DNA of 10,074 nucleotides from an uncultured Eubacteriales bacterium (GTDB lineage Bacteria > Bacillota > Clostridia > Monoglobales > Firm-18), in NCBI GenBank assembly GCA_905210885.1, contig CAJLYO010000045.1, positions 1 to 10,074 of the forward strand, in the 5' to 3' direction. The position numbers were made by a program, and so were the translations under genes. The notes under the pieces are model-generated. The model did no database searches, was not told the DNA's origin, and worked only from the letters and a program-made list of their open reading frames with translations. Shown in pieces: positions 1 to 8,300 of this stretch. Every line of letters begins with the position of its first letter. Within the stretch, counting starts at the first letter, position 1.

Positions 1-80
1 CGAAAGTCAGTCATTGGGAAACTGAGAAGGCAGACGGTACGGGCGTTTTTATAGGGCATAAGTCAGAAGACCTGCTTTGA
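1..80 (+). promoter_or_regulatory. Cobalamin (B12) riboswitch, 3' part, truncated by the window start
   Basis: This leader carries the conserved 3' half of a cobalamin riboswitch. Seen directly: a B12 box, AGTCAGAAGACCTGC, at 61-75. Upstream are a block resembling the family's GAGUCAG..CACUGGG...CUGGGAAGGC core (GTCAGTCATTGGG at 6-18, then CTGAGAAGGC at 22-31) and a variable segment between that core and the box. The 5' part (P1 left strand, P2, P3 and the GCCACUG region) would lie before base 1, so the fold cannot be completed here. In known members adenosylcobalamin or another corrinoid binds the RNA and reduces expression of downstream B12 uptake or synthesis genes. The strong terminator at 124-159 fits transcriptional control. 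The call rests on remembered consensus blocks, not on a covariance-model score. Confidence 0.85.
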
Positions 81-81
81 C

Positions 82-102
82 AGCCGTATAATGCGGCTTT
101 TT
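82..102 (+). terminator. Small hairpin with T-run in the riboswitch leader
   Basis: AGCCG (82-86) pairs with CGGCT (94-98) around a 7-nt loop, followed by a short T-run (99-102). It sits directly after the B12 box. It could be a weak terminator, a structural part of the expression platform, or an alternative partner for the P1 strand. With only five base pairs it is much weaker than the hairpin that follows. Confidence 0.4.
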
Positions 103-123
103 GCGATGCGCACAGAAAAAACT

Positions 124-159
124 GCTGTGGCAATCTTTTTGATTGTCACAGCTTTTTTT
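124..159 (+). terminator. Strong intrinsic terminator, probable riboswitch expression platform
   Basis: GCTGTGGCAATC (124-135) pairs with GATTGTCACAGC (141-152) over 12 base pairs including one G-T wobble, with a TTTTT loop and a seven-T tract at 153-159. An A-run precedes it (115-121), so it could also act on the other strand. It ends 26 nt before the first start codon, leaving no room for a separate promoter; the downstream operon must be reached by read-through. TTGACAGC (77-84), just after the B12 box, can pair with GCTGT and CAA of the left arm if GG at 129-130 bulges. This would form a plausible antiterminator. The hairpin is seen; the switching is inferred. Confidence 0.85.
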
Positions 160-185
160 GAAAATTTCAGATGAGGTGAATTAAA

Positions 186-1460
186 ATGATGAAAAAACTT
201 GCCGCACTGGTTGTTGCGGTACTTACAATGTGCATTTACGGAGTATATGCGGACGAGGTGAACTCCTTTACCGTAGGCTCGGAGCAGGAGCTTGCCGCTC
301 TTGCGAATTATAATGAAATTAACAGCGTTGCTCTTACGAAAGACCTTGATATGACGGGTTTTAAATTTGAAACATGCGTTATTAAAAAGCTTACCGGCGA
401 GTTTAACGGTAACGGCCATACAATTAAGAACCTGACATTGTACGGAAAAGCCAACGCAAATACGGGACTGATTGCCGAACTTACAGGTTCTGTTGCCGGA
501 CTTAGGCTTGAAAATATAAATATAACAGACGATATTTCAAACGGAAGCGTTGTTGGAACCGTTGCCGGTTTGGTTCCGGATGGAAGCACAGCTTCTGTTA
601 CAGAATGCATAGTTACGGGAAATATCGAAAACCGTATAAGCGGCACTATTTATATGGGTGCGCTTATAGGCAAGGCAAGCGGTACTATAGATAATAAAAC
701 GGTTTTATCGGTTAAAAATTGCGTTACAAAGGTTAACATATCGTGTGCGCGTTCAAACTATGCAGGCGGAATATTAGGTTTCTCCAGTTACTATGATAGT
801 TTAAGTGTTGACAAATGTGCTGTTTTGGGAGATATATCCGGGAGCGGTGCCAATGTCGGCGGTATAGTAGGGTATTTTAATTCCGGCAGTTTTGAAATCA
901 GTCTTTCTGACACATATTTAAGCGGTGTGCTTGAAGGCGGTAAAAAATACGGAATTGCTTATAGCAGCTTTGCAGCTCCCAAGATTACATGTACCGGATT
1001 TTATTACGACAAAACCAAAAACCCGGACAAATCTCAATATAGCAAATTTCAGATGCTATATAAGGGTTCTGTTTCAAATACATATGCAAAAACAACAGAT
1101 GAAATCAAAGCGCTTGAGCTTGAGGGCTTTGAGGTAAGAACGGGAGAGCTTAACGGCTATCCTTTGCCTGTTTGGAAATACGGTGAGGAAAAGTCAAACA
1201 AAATAGCACTGGACGGAAATAAGGCAAATGTAAGCGTTATCAACGGCGGTACGTACACCGTGGTTTTTGCGGCTTACAGCGGTGAAAAGCTTAACTGCAC
1301 CGCTTTTGTTACAAAAGAATTTTCCTCCGGCGAAAATACGGCGGACGCTCCCGAGAATTTTAACACGGTCAATTCGGACTGCGTAAAAGCATTCCTTTTA
1401 CGGTCCGTTGACAGCATGCTTCCCGTTTGTGAGGCTGCAATATATATACAAGGAGAATGA
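186..1460 (+). CDS. Secreted GLUG-repeat beta-helix protein, first gene of the B12-riboswitch operon
   Basis: A 424-residue exported protein of unknown molecular function. Residues 1-22 form a signal peptide: MMKK, a hydrophobic stretch, then VYA before DE. Residues 71-85 hold the G-x-F-x-GNGHTI-x-NL unit that opens many beta-helix/GLUG surface proteins. GLUG-like glycine-rich turns follow near residues 120-131, 192-199 (YAGGILGF) and 223-230 (NVGGIVGY). Residues 344-422 form a separate compact C-terminal domain with VVFAAYSG and VKAFLLRSVDSM-type motifs. I recall such a domain at the ends of clostridial surface proteins but cannot name it. There is no SLH, LPXTG or sortase signal, so it may be released or held by another partner. 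GAGGTGA at 173-179 serves ATG 186 (6 nt) or ATG 189 (9 nt); either start is possible. It is co-transcribed with the gene at 1463, which has a related N-terminal module. A corrinoid-related role is inferred only from the leader. Confidence 0.85.
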   Translation: MMKKLAALVVAVLTMCIYGVYADEVNSFTVGSEQELAALANYNEINSVALTKDLDMTGFKFETCVIKKLTGEFNGNGHTIKNLTLYGKANANTGLIAELTGSVAGLRLENINITDDISNGSVVGTVAGLVPDGSTASVTECIVTGNIENRISGTIYMGALIGKASGTIDNKTVLSVKNCVTKVNISCARSNYAGGILGFSSYYDSLSVDKCAVLGDISGSGANVGGIVGYFNSGSFEISLSDTYLSGVLEGGKKYGIAYSSFAAPKITCTGFYYDKTKNPDKSQYSKFQMLYKGSVSNTYAKTTDEIKALELEGFEVRTGELNGYPLPVWKYGEEKSNKIALDGNKANVSVINGGTYTVVFAAYSGEKLNCTAFVTKEFSSGENTADAPENFNTVNSDCVKAFLLRSVDSMLPVCEAAIYIQGE

Positions 1461-1465
1461 TTATG
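1450..1465 (+). promoter_or_regulatory. Ribosome binding site deciding the start of the second gene
   Basis: AAGGAG lies at 1450-1455. The ATG at 1457 (overlapping the upstream TGA as ATGA) is only one base from it, too close for normal initiation. The ATG at 1463 is seven bases away, the usual spacing. The start at 1463 is therefore preferred, giving MRKT at the N terminus and a 2-nt intergenic gap. Confidence 0.7.
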
Positions 1466-4400
1466 AGAAAAACACCGAGCTTCAGAAAATTTGCCGCGTT
1501 GTTTTTAGCAATGTCGATAGTTTTGTGCAGCGTTAATTTCTGCATATCGGCAGACGCCCTCAGCGGAGAAGGTACGGCTGAAAATCCGTATTTGATTTCG
1601 GACGAGGAACAGCTTTGCGCTTTTGCGGATGCGGTAAACGACGGTAAAAATGCCTCAGCCTATGTGGTTCTTGAAGACGATATTACGGTTTCCGGTTCAT
1701 GGACGCCGATTGGCTCAACGTCTGTTTTCCCGTTTAAAGGTACATTTGACGGCAACGGACATACAGTTACGATTACGGTTGATACACCAAGGCTGTCGTA
1801 TTTCGGATTTTTCGGCTGTCTTGAAAACGCAACGGTTAAAAATCTTACCGTAAACGGAGAAGTGTACTGCTCAGAGCCTTACAGATATGTCGGCGGTATT
1901 GCGGCACGCGCGCGCGGAAACGTAACAATTGAAAACTGCGTTAACAACGCTTTTATTTCAAGCAATGCAAGCGCTGCCGGTATAGGCGGAATTGCGGGCG
2001 GTTATGATGACGGTGTTGAGTATGTATTTGAAAATATCAGACTGTGCGTAAACAATACGGTTAATAACGGCAATATTTTGGTTACCGGTGAATACAATGC
2101 CTTCGCAGGCGGAATTGTGGGTTCAAACAAAAACTGTGTTCAGCTTGAAGGATGCGAAAATAACGGAATAATCTATGCTCCCGGAATTTGCGCCGGCGGT
2201 CTGTTGGGCGAAAGCGGAAGCACAACCGGCGATTACTCGCCTCTTATTTCAAACTGCGCCTCAAACGGCATGATAATTGCCGCTGAGGGCAAAGTCGGCA
2301 GACTGTACGGCAAAGGTACAATTGCAAAAAAGAATATCATAAACAGCGGTGACAATGTTTATGACGGCAAAACTCAGCTTGACGGTTCCATTTTGCTCGA
2401 GGCGGAGAAGTACAGCAACGTAATAACCGTTGCCGCAGAAACGCAGCCAGGTCAGTATTTGAATCTGTTAAAAAGCGGAAAAACCGCTGATGACAGCATA
2501 ACGGCTGAATGTTCTCAGGGCGAAAAGGACATAAAAAAAGGCTATATAGAATTTGACGAAAACGGCGCAAAGCTTGCCGCCGTAAACGAAACCGGTGCGG
2601 TTGTACGCGAAACCGCAACACTTAAGCTTACGGACGCTGACGGCGTTTCCGCAAGAAAACCCATTGTTATAAACATTCTGCCCGGCGGTAAAAACGCACG
2701 CCGTGAACTGATGGACAATATCGCAAATACCTATGCCGGAAAGTCCGGTGAATGGGTTGTATTTGATATGGCGGTTTACGAAAAAATGGGTTTTGGCGAA
2801 AACACAACGGATAAAGATAATTACCGTAATTTGGCTGTAAACACTCTTGCGGGCACAAATCCGCTTTCCGTTGACAGAGCCAAGGCGGAAATTATCTTTG
2901 CCGCTCTTGATACCGACACGGAGAATTTAACAACTGTCGGCGGAGTAACATACAGCAATGCTCAAAAGCTTGCCGAGATGAATCTCGGCTCAAGCCATTA
3001 TTCCGCACCGTGGATTTTGCTTGCCGAGGAGGCAGGACAGGTAAAACTTTCAGATGAGCAGAGAGATGCTATGATTTCCTTGCTTTCCGACAACCAGGGC
3101 GAAAACGGTCTGTTCTATTGGTCATGGGGTACGGAAAAAGGCAATGATGTCGATACAACCGGAACTGCAATTGCGGCATTGGCACGTTTTTACGGCGAAA
3201 ATGATACAGCAACGGCGGTAATCGATAAAGCAATCGCCGGATTGAGCGCGGTGCAGAGCGAAAACGGCTCGTTCGGCAACATTAATTCCGATGCGATGGT
3301 TATAATCGGTCTTGCGGCAATGGGTATCAACCCGGCATCGGACGAACGTTTTGTAAAAAGCGCAAGCCTTGCAAACGCCGTAATGCTCTACGTAAATGAT
3401 TCGCGTGACGGCTTTACGACCACATATGTAACAGGCACAGCCGGCGAAAAGGCAAAGGCGCTTGCAACGGAACAGGGCTTCAGAGCGCTTATCGTTTTGG
3501 AGCAGATGAAAAAATGCAGCGCATTTAACGTGTATACCCAGAACATTAAGGGTGTAACAACTGTTAAAAGGCTTAATTCATACACTGCAACTGCTGAGGG
3601 CACTCCCGAGGAAACAGAGGAGGAGTCGGGCGGCGGTTCATCGGGTTCCGATGAAAAAACGGGCATCAGTGTTACACTTGAGGTAACCGCTAATAATGAT
3701 AAATGGCTTTCCGTTACCGCTAATGCGGAGGAAAATGTAACCCTTGAGGCGCTTTTGAAAGCAGAACTTGAAAAAGCCGGAATAACAGCCGATATTAAAG
3801 ACGGCTATTTAAGAGCGCTTACAAAGGACGGAAAAACCCTTGAGGCATCAGGCACAAAAAGCGGCTGGATGTACAAGGTTAACGGTGAAATACCGGAATT
3901 CGGCATTGCCGACTGCAAGCTAAAAGACGGCGACAGCGTGGTTTTGTTCTACACCGAGGACTATACGAAGGAACCGGGAACAAAAGGCTGGAGCGGCGGC
4001 AGCGGAACTATTTCCTCCGGAAATACAAAAGCTGACGTAAAAACCGAGCCTGTTCCGGAGGCAACCGCGGAATACAAAAATCCGTACGGTGACGTTTCCG
4101 ACAAGGAATGGTATTACGACTGCGTAAAATATGTTACCGAAAATAAGATTATGAACGGTGTTTCGGACAGCGAATTTGCACCTGACGATACAGTTACCCG
4201 TGCAATGTTTGTTACAATTCTGTTCCGTATGGAAAATGAGCCTGTTGTAAACTTTGCTCTTGTGTTTGCGGACGTTTTGCCGGAGCAGTGGTATACCGAG
4301 GCTGTACGCTGGGCGGCTTCCGAAAAAATTGTTTCCGGAACGGACGAAAATACATTCGGAACTGACGACCCCATAACACGCGAGCAGATGGCGGCGATTA

Positions 4401-4627
4401 TTTACCGCTATGCAAAGTACAAGAATATTGATACAACGGAAGCGGAGAATACAAACATACTTTCCTATGAGGACTATTCCGATATATCGGAGTATGCAAT
4501 TCCGGCGCTTCAATATGCTTCGGGAGCGGGAATCATGACAGGAAAAACAGATAAAACCATAAACCCCTCCGATACCTCCACAAGAGTGGAAGCGGCGGCG
4601 GTTATAATGAGAATATTAAACAAATAA
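1463..4627 (+). CDS. SLH-anchored transcobalamin-like surface protein (GLUG beta-helix, alpha/alpha-toroid, DUF4430), putative corrinoid binder
   Basis: A 1054-residue exported protein. Residues 1-30 are a signal peptide (MRKTPSFRKF, hydrophobic core, CISADA). Residues 35-105 carry NPYLIS and the GTFDGNGHT signature (93-101), and GLUG-like turns run from 142 to 250. Residues about 411-695 look like an alpha/alpha-toroid of the squalene-cyclase/transcobalamin type, with DVDTTGTAIAAL (562-573) and QSENGSFG (598-605). After an acidic/Gly-Ser linker, residues 735-833 match DUF4430, with the SGWMYKVNG hallmark near 800-808 and LKDGDSVVLFYTED. A second linker leads to three SLH domains (about 874-921, 935-985, 1002-1054; TRAMF, TREQM and TRVEA motifs), which bind secondary cell-wall polymers. 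In intrinsic factor and transcobalamin, B12 sits between a toroid and a beta domain of this family. That order plus the riboswitch suggests surface corrinoid capture. DUF4430 and toroids also occur in proteins with no proven B12 role, so binding is inference. An upstream ATG at 1457 would add two residues. Confidence 0.88.
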   Translation: MRKTPSFRKFAALFLAMSIVLCSVNFCISADALSGEGTAENPYLISDEEQLCAFADAVNDGKNASAYVVLEDDITVSGSWTPIGSTSVFPFKGTFDGNGHTVTITVDTPRLSYFGFFGCLENATVKNLTVNGEVYCSEPYRYVGGIAARARGNVTIENCVNNAFISSNASAAGIGGIAGGYDDGVEYVFENIRLCVNNTVNNGNILVTGEYNAFAGGIVGSNKNCVQLEGCENNGIIYAPGICAGGLLGESGSTTGDYSPLISNCASNGMIIAAEGKVGRLYGKGTIAKKNIINSGDNVYDGKTQLDGSILLEAEKYSNVITVAAETQPGQYLNLLKSGKTADDSITAECSQGEKDIKKGYIEFDENGAKLAAVNETGAVVRETATLKLTDADGVSARKPIVINILPGGKNARRELMDNIANTYAGKSGEWVVFDMAVYEKMGFGENTTDKDNYRNLAVNTLAGTNPLSVDRAKAEIIFAALDTDTENLTTVGGVTYSNAQKLAEMNLGSSHYSAPWILLAEEAGQVKLSDEQRDAMISLLSDNQGENGLFYWSWGTEKGNDVDTTGTAIAALARFYGENDTATAVIDKAIAGLSAVQSENGSFGNINSDAMVIIGLAAMGINPASDERFVKSASLANAVMLYVNDSRDGFTTTYVTGTAGEKAKALATEQGFRALIVLEQMKKCSAFNVYTQNIKGVTTVKRLNSYTATAEGTPEETEEESGGGSSGSDEKTGISVTLEVTANNDKWLSVTANAEENVTLEALLKAELEKAGITADIKDGYLRALTKDGKTLEASGTKSGWMYKVNGEIPEFGIADCKLKDGDSVVLFYTEDYTKEPGTKGWSGGSGTISSGNTKADVKTEPVPEATAEYKNPYGDVSDKEWYYDCVKYVTENKIMNGVSDSEFAPDDTVTRAMFVTILFRMENEPVVNFALVFADVLPEQWYTEAVRWAASEKIVSGTDENTFGTDDPITREQMAAIIYRYAKYKNIDTTEAENTNILSYEDYSDISEYAIPALQYASGAGIMTGKTDKTINPSDTSTRVEAAAVIMRILNK

Positions 4628-4634
4628 ATTTATT

Positions 4635-4666
4635 TAAGGGATGCGGAGACATCCCTTATTTTTTTT
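4635..4666 (+). terminator. Rho-independent terminator closing the riboswitch operon
   Basis: TAAGGGATG (4635-4643) pairs with CATCCCTTA (4650-4658) around loop CGGAGA, followed by eight T residues at 4659-4666. It starts 7 bases after the stop codon of the SLH protein and separates the operon from the next promoter. Confidence 0.92.
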
Positions 4667-4675
4667 CATTTTCTA

Positions 4676-4704
4676 TTGCCTTTTCACGTACACTATGATA
4701 TAAT
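4676..4704 (+). promoter_or_regulatory. Sigma-A type promoter with extended -10 for the TetR gene
   Basis: TTGCCT (4676-4681) and a perfect TATAAT (4699-4704) are separated by 17 bases, with TG at 4696-4697 making an extended -10. Transcription would start near 4711, about 26 bases before the start codon. The site lies just downstream of the preceding terminator, which supports an independent unit. Confidence 0.75.
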
Positions 4705-4706
4705 TT

Positions 4707-4724
4707 ACTTATCAATCAATAAGT
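4707..4724 (+). promoter_or_regulatory. Candidate TetR-family operator palindrome over the transcription start
   Basis: ACTTAT (4707-4712) and ATAAGT (4719-4724) are perfect inverted arms around CAATCA. The palindrome starts two bases after the -10 box and covers the predicted start site. TetR-family regulators usually bind short palindromes next to their own gene, so this is a natural autorepression site. The palindrome is seen; binding is inferred. Confidence 0.5.
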
Positions 4725-4736
4725 GCGGAGGGTTCA

Positions 4737-5312
4737 ATGAAAGAACACGATTACAGAGAAGAAAAGAAAAAAGAAATAATGGAAAAATGCTATGACTGTT
4801 ACTGCGACAACGGTTTTCGCGACACCGGTATAAAGGAACTGGGAAAATACTGCGGAATGACGTCCGCGAATTTATACGGGTACTTTGAAAATGTCGATGA
4901 CCTTATAGTGCAGTCAACGGCTTATTGCATGGCAAAAGTTGAGGACGACTTTATGGCTCTTGCGCCAAAGAGCCCGGAGGATATTTTAAGATTTATAGAC
5001 GAGGTGCCTTACTGGACGGCTGAAAAACACGGCAAAAAATACCGTCTTATGTATCAGGTTTACACTCACCCCAAATATATTGAGCACGGCAGAGAAATTG
5101 TAAGGGGCGTTACGCATAGATATACAGAGTATGCACGGAGTCTTTCACCGAAGCTTGGTATTCCCGTTGAGCTTTTGACCGGTTTTATATTCATTTTTGT
5201 GCGCTCGGCTGTGCATTACGCGCTGTTTGAAGACGAATTTTATCTTAAAACGGAAATGGATACCTTAAAGCTCGCGGTTTTTTCATATTTAAAATCAATC
5301 AATGTTAATTAA
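4737..5312 (+). CDS. TetR/AcrR-family transcriptional regulator
   Basis: A 191-residue protein with normal TetR-family length. The N-terminal helix-turn-helix spans about residues 10-56: EIMEKCYDCYCDNGF is helix 1, TGIKELGKYCGMTSANLYGYF is the helix 2-3 region with the family's typical LYxYF ending, and ENVDDLI opens helix 4. The remaining helical C-terminal part would hold ligand binding and dimerisation; it has no recognisable subfamily signature, so the effector is unknown. GGAGGG at 4727-4732 precedes ATG 4737 by four bases. The gene has its own extended -10 promoter with an overlapping palindrome, suggesting autorepression. The large secreted protein begins 18 bases after the stop with no terminator, so the two are probably one transcript and that protein is its likely target. 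It is probably not part of the B12 operon, being separated by a strong terminator. Confidence 0.93.
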   Translation: MKEHDYREEKKKEIMEKCYDCYCDNGFRDTGIKELGKYCGMTSANLYGYFENVDDLIVQSTAYCMAKVEDDFMALAPKSPEDILRFIDEVPYWTAEKHGKKYRLMYQVYTHPKYIEHGREIVRGVTHRYTEYARSLSPKLGIPVELLTGFIFIFVRSAVHYALFEDEFYLKTEMDTLKLAVFSYLKSINVN

Positions 5313-5330
5313 AAGAAGGGCGGCGTAAAA

Positions 5331-8300
5331 ATGATTGCAAAAAGAAGCTTGTGTTTGCTGATTGTTATGACCATTGTCCTGTCGGCTTTGTCGTTTGTGC
5401 CTGTCAGCGCGGACGCAGAGCAGATAAAATGGGAGTATTATGTGTCTGTCAGAGTAAGCACAAAAAAGGACTCGGGTTCAAGCGAAGGAAATATCAAGGT
5501 AAGGTTTGAATTTGAGAACATGGACGAACGTGTTACCTTAAGCGGTACGAACAGCAAGGGCGAAAAAGCAACGGCGACACTTACCACAACAAGCGCCCCC
5601 TGGACTTTGAATAATTTGGTTTTTGAAAATTATACAAAAGACGGATTCCGCATGCAGTATATTGGGCTTGAATACAATGTTTCGGACGGAGCAAACAGCA
5701 AACAGAGCCTGTACTATGAATACCCCAACGGCATGGATTCAAGCGGCGGTGTGTGGATTCAGACAGACGACGGCGACAAGCCGGAGTACAGTTGTGCAAT
5801 CTCCGATGAACGTTATGTAAGATATTTGGGCAACTATCAAAACGTTATGAATAAGACTATATATATTGCCCCGGACGATACGAGAGGAACAGAAAGTTTC
5901 AGATGGGACGGTAAATGCGGCGGCGATTATCAGGCGATAATTTCCGGCAAGAAACAGTATGACTCAAGGTCGGTAAGCGAGCCGCCTTCGTACAGCTACA
6001 CCGTTACCGGCAGAAAGCCTGCAGGTAGCGGAACAAATACCGTAACCGTGGATAAAAGCGCTTTTAAGGAATCGATTATCGACAAATCCGACAGCCTGGG
6101 ATTTGATATTGATTATGCAAAGCTTGCACGGGATATGGGTAAAGACGGAATAAATTCTCTTTCGATAGATTCCAAAATTACATTTGACGGCAAACATTCA
6201 CGGCTGGACATAAGCGGTGACGCAAAGCTGCAGATTGTGCGCCGTGCCATTGCCGCAGATGTTGACAATATCAAAACGAGCGCCAACTATTATCACAGCT
6301 CACGTGATAACGATTATTACAACAACGTTACAACTGACAGCGGCAAAAAGCAGATTACCGTGTCTGTCCCAATTAAAACAGGAAATGCAAATAATCACGT
6401 TGAGGCAAAAAATCTGGACGGTCAGACATTTTATTTTGACGACGCTTACTTGGAGCTGGGAAAGACAAAGACAAAATTAAAGGCTGCCGAAAAGAACATA
6501 ACATTAAAAAATAATGTTTTGTCACTTACATTCCCCTACAGCGAGGGCGCAACAAGCGATAATGACGGAATTGTTCTGGTTATCAAAAACGGCAGGGTTA
6601 CGCCGAAAGACTATACAGAGGATTTCAAGCTGTGGGATAACGAAACAAAATCAGAGTTCCGCCACCTTATTTCAAGTAAAAAGGTTGACGCGGTTATGCC
6701 CGCGGTTTCGGTAAGCGGCAAAAACGGCGCCGAGCTTAATAAGTGGCACAAAACAGTTACTGTCGAGGCACGCCCGGAAAAGGATTTAAGAGCCGTTGTA
6801 ACAAATAACGGACAGTTGTCCGATAATTTTATTAATATGGAGCTTTTGTCCGGCAGTAACGAAAAGGTGAAAATTTATAATTACAAAGGTTCCGAATCAT
6901 CGGCGTATCCGGCAGGTGTTACGCAAAAGGTACCTGTTTCAAAGGGCAGTCCCACGGATATTACACTTCGTCTTTACGATAAAACGGAGGGAATATATAA
7001 ACTTAAGCTTTCCGGTATAGATAAGGCAGGAAATCCCCTGTCGCAGACTGTTGAGAACATATATCTTGACAATAAAGCGCCCGTGGTTTCAATAAGCGAA
7101 AATTACAGCGAAACTCAAGGCAGCGCCGCATATAAAACAACGATTACCGACGCTTCGGGAACGGGCAGACTGTACTACTGTTTTACAGACGGCAATTTGC
7201 CGGAGTTTGACGGAACAACATTTGAGAAAAAAAGCGAGGTAATAGACGATTTAGTTAATAAATGGGCGTTCGTTGACCAGAAAGACAGCGGAAGTGAAAT
7301 TCTTATTTCCGTTGAAAAGGGAAAGAACTTTAAAGGCCGGCTGGTATACTTCGGTGAAGACGGACTCGGAAACAGGTCGCAGACAAACAGCACCGATGTT
7401 AATATTATAAATGAATCGAGTGAGTGCACAATAACGCCTTTAAGCGGAACAAGCGTTCCGCAGCCGAATCATTCCGTTATGGTAACCTCAAATGAAAATA
7501 ACAAGATATACTATCGCTGGCGTGATGAGCGCGGTACATTCCTTAATCAGTATACTTTGTATACCGGTGTAATAAATACGGCAGACAGAGAGGAAACGAG
7601 AAACTTAAACGGCGTGTATACCCTGAGATGTAAGATAGTTACACCGTCGGGGGCAGAGCCGTATTATGAATTGCCTCTTGCTTTTGATAATGAGGCGCCG
7701 GCTGTTAGCGCGGTGCCGCAAAGTCCGAATACATATAAAGACACCCAGACGCTTGCCGTTACGGCATCTGATGCCTCCGGAATTAAAAGCGGAGAAGCGC
7801 AGATTACGGCGCCTGACGGTTCTGCAATCGAGGGCTTTGAGAAATTTGCCCTTGATATTTCGGATACGGTTATTTCCCAGAACGTAAATATATCCGAAAT
7901 AAAAAGCGGCGCGTATGCACTTAAAGTCCGCGCCGAGGATATTCACGGAAACGTAAGCGAGGTTTCCTCGCCCGTGTTCTGCATAAGAAACGAAAAACCT
8001 GAGGTGCAGGCAGAGGTTGTAAGCGAACATACATATAACGGAAGCCCCCTGCTTTCGTCCAAAACATGCAGAATTAAAATAACGGCGGCTGAAAGCTTTG
8101 CTAACTCGAAATCCGCCGGAGAGCAAAAGCTATTCTACAGAATAAGCGACAATATAAGCGCGTTCGGTGCATGGAAAGAGGCTTGCACCATGAATGCGGC
8201 AGATGACGGCTTTGACGCACAGTACACAGCCGAGCTTAACGAGGTTGCCCTTGCGGACGGCGGAAATACCTTGTATATTCAAACCGCTGTGGGTACTGAC

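Noticed and set aside
77..92. TTGACA (77-82) and TATAAT (87-92) close together in the leader, looking like promoter boxes
   Set aside because: They are only four bases apart, not about 17, and neither has a suitable partner at the right distance. Both lie in the riboswitch/hairpin sequence, which explains them better.
1457..1465. Start of the second gene at ATG 1457 with an ATGA overlap
   Set aside because: The Shine-Dalgarno AAGGAG ends one base before it. ATG 1463 in the same frame has seven-base spacing, so 1463 is preferred, although the difference is two residues.
3920..4513. Minus-strand open frame of 197 codons
   Set aside because: It lies wholly inside the DUF4430/SLH coding region, whose domain matches are clear, has no ribosome binding site context, and its translation resembles no family.
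1463..4627. Reading the second protein as a polysaccharide lyase or pectinase because of its beta-helix
   Set aside because: The N-terminal module is of GLUG repeat type with no visible catalytic residues, and the toroid plus DUF4430 with the B12 leader fits a binding role better. A glycan-binding role of the beta-helix alone is not excluded.
7605..8126. Minus-strand open frame of 173 codons
   Set aside because: It is antisense to the Ig-like repeat protein, which has an unbroken frame with clear domain motifs, and its own translation shows no recognisable domain.
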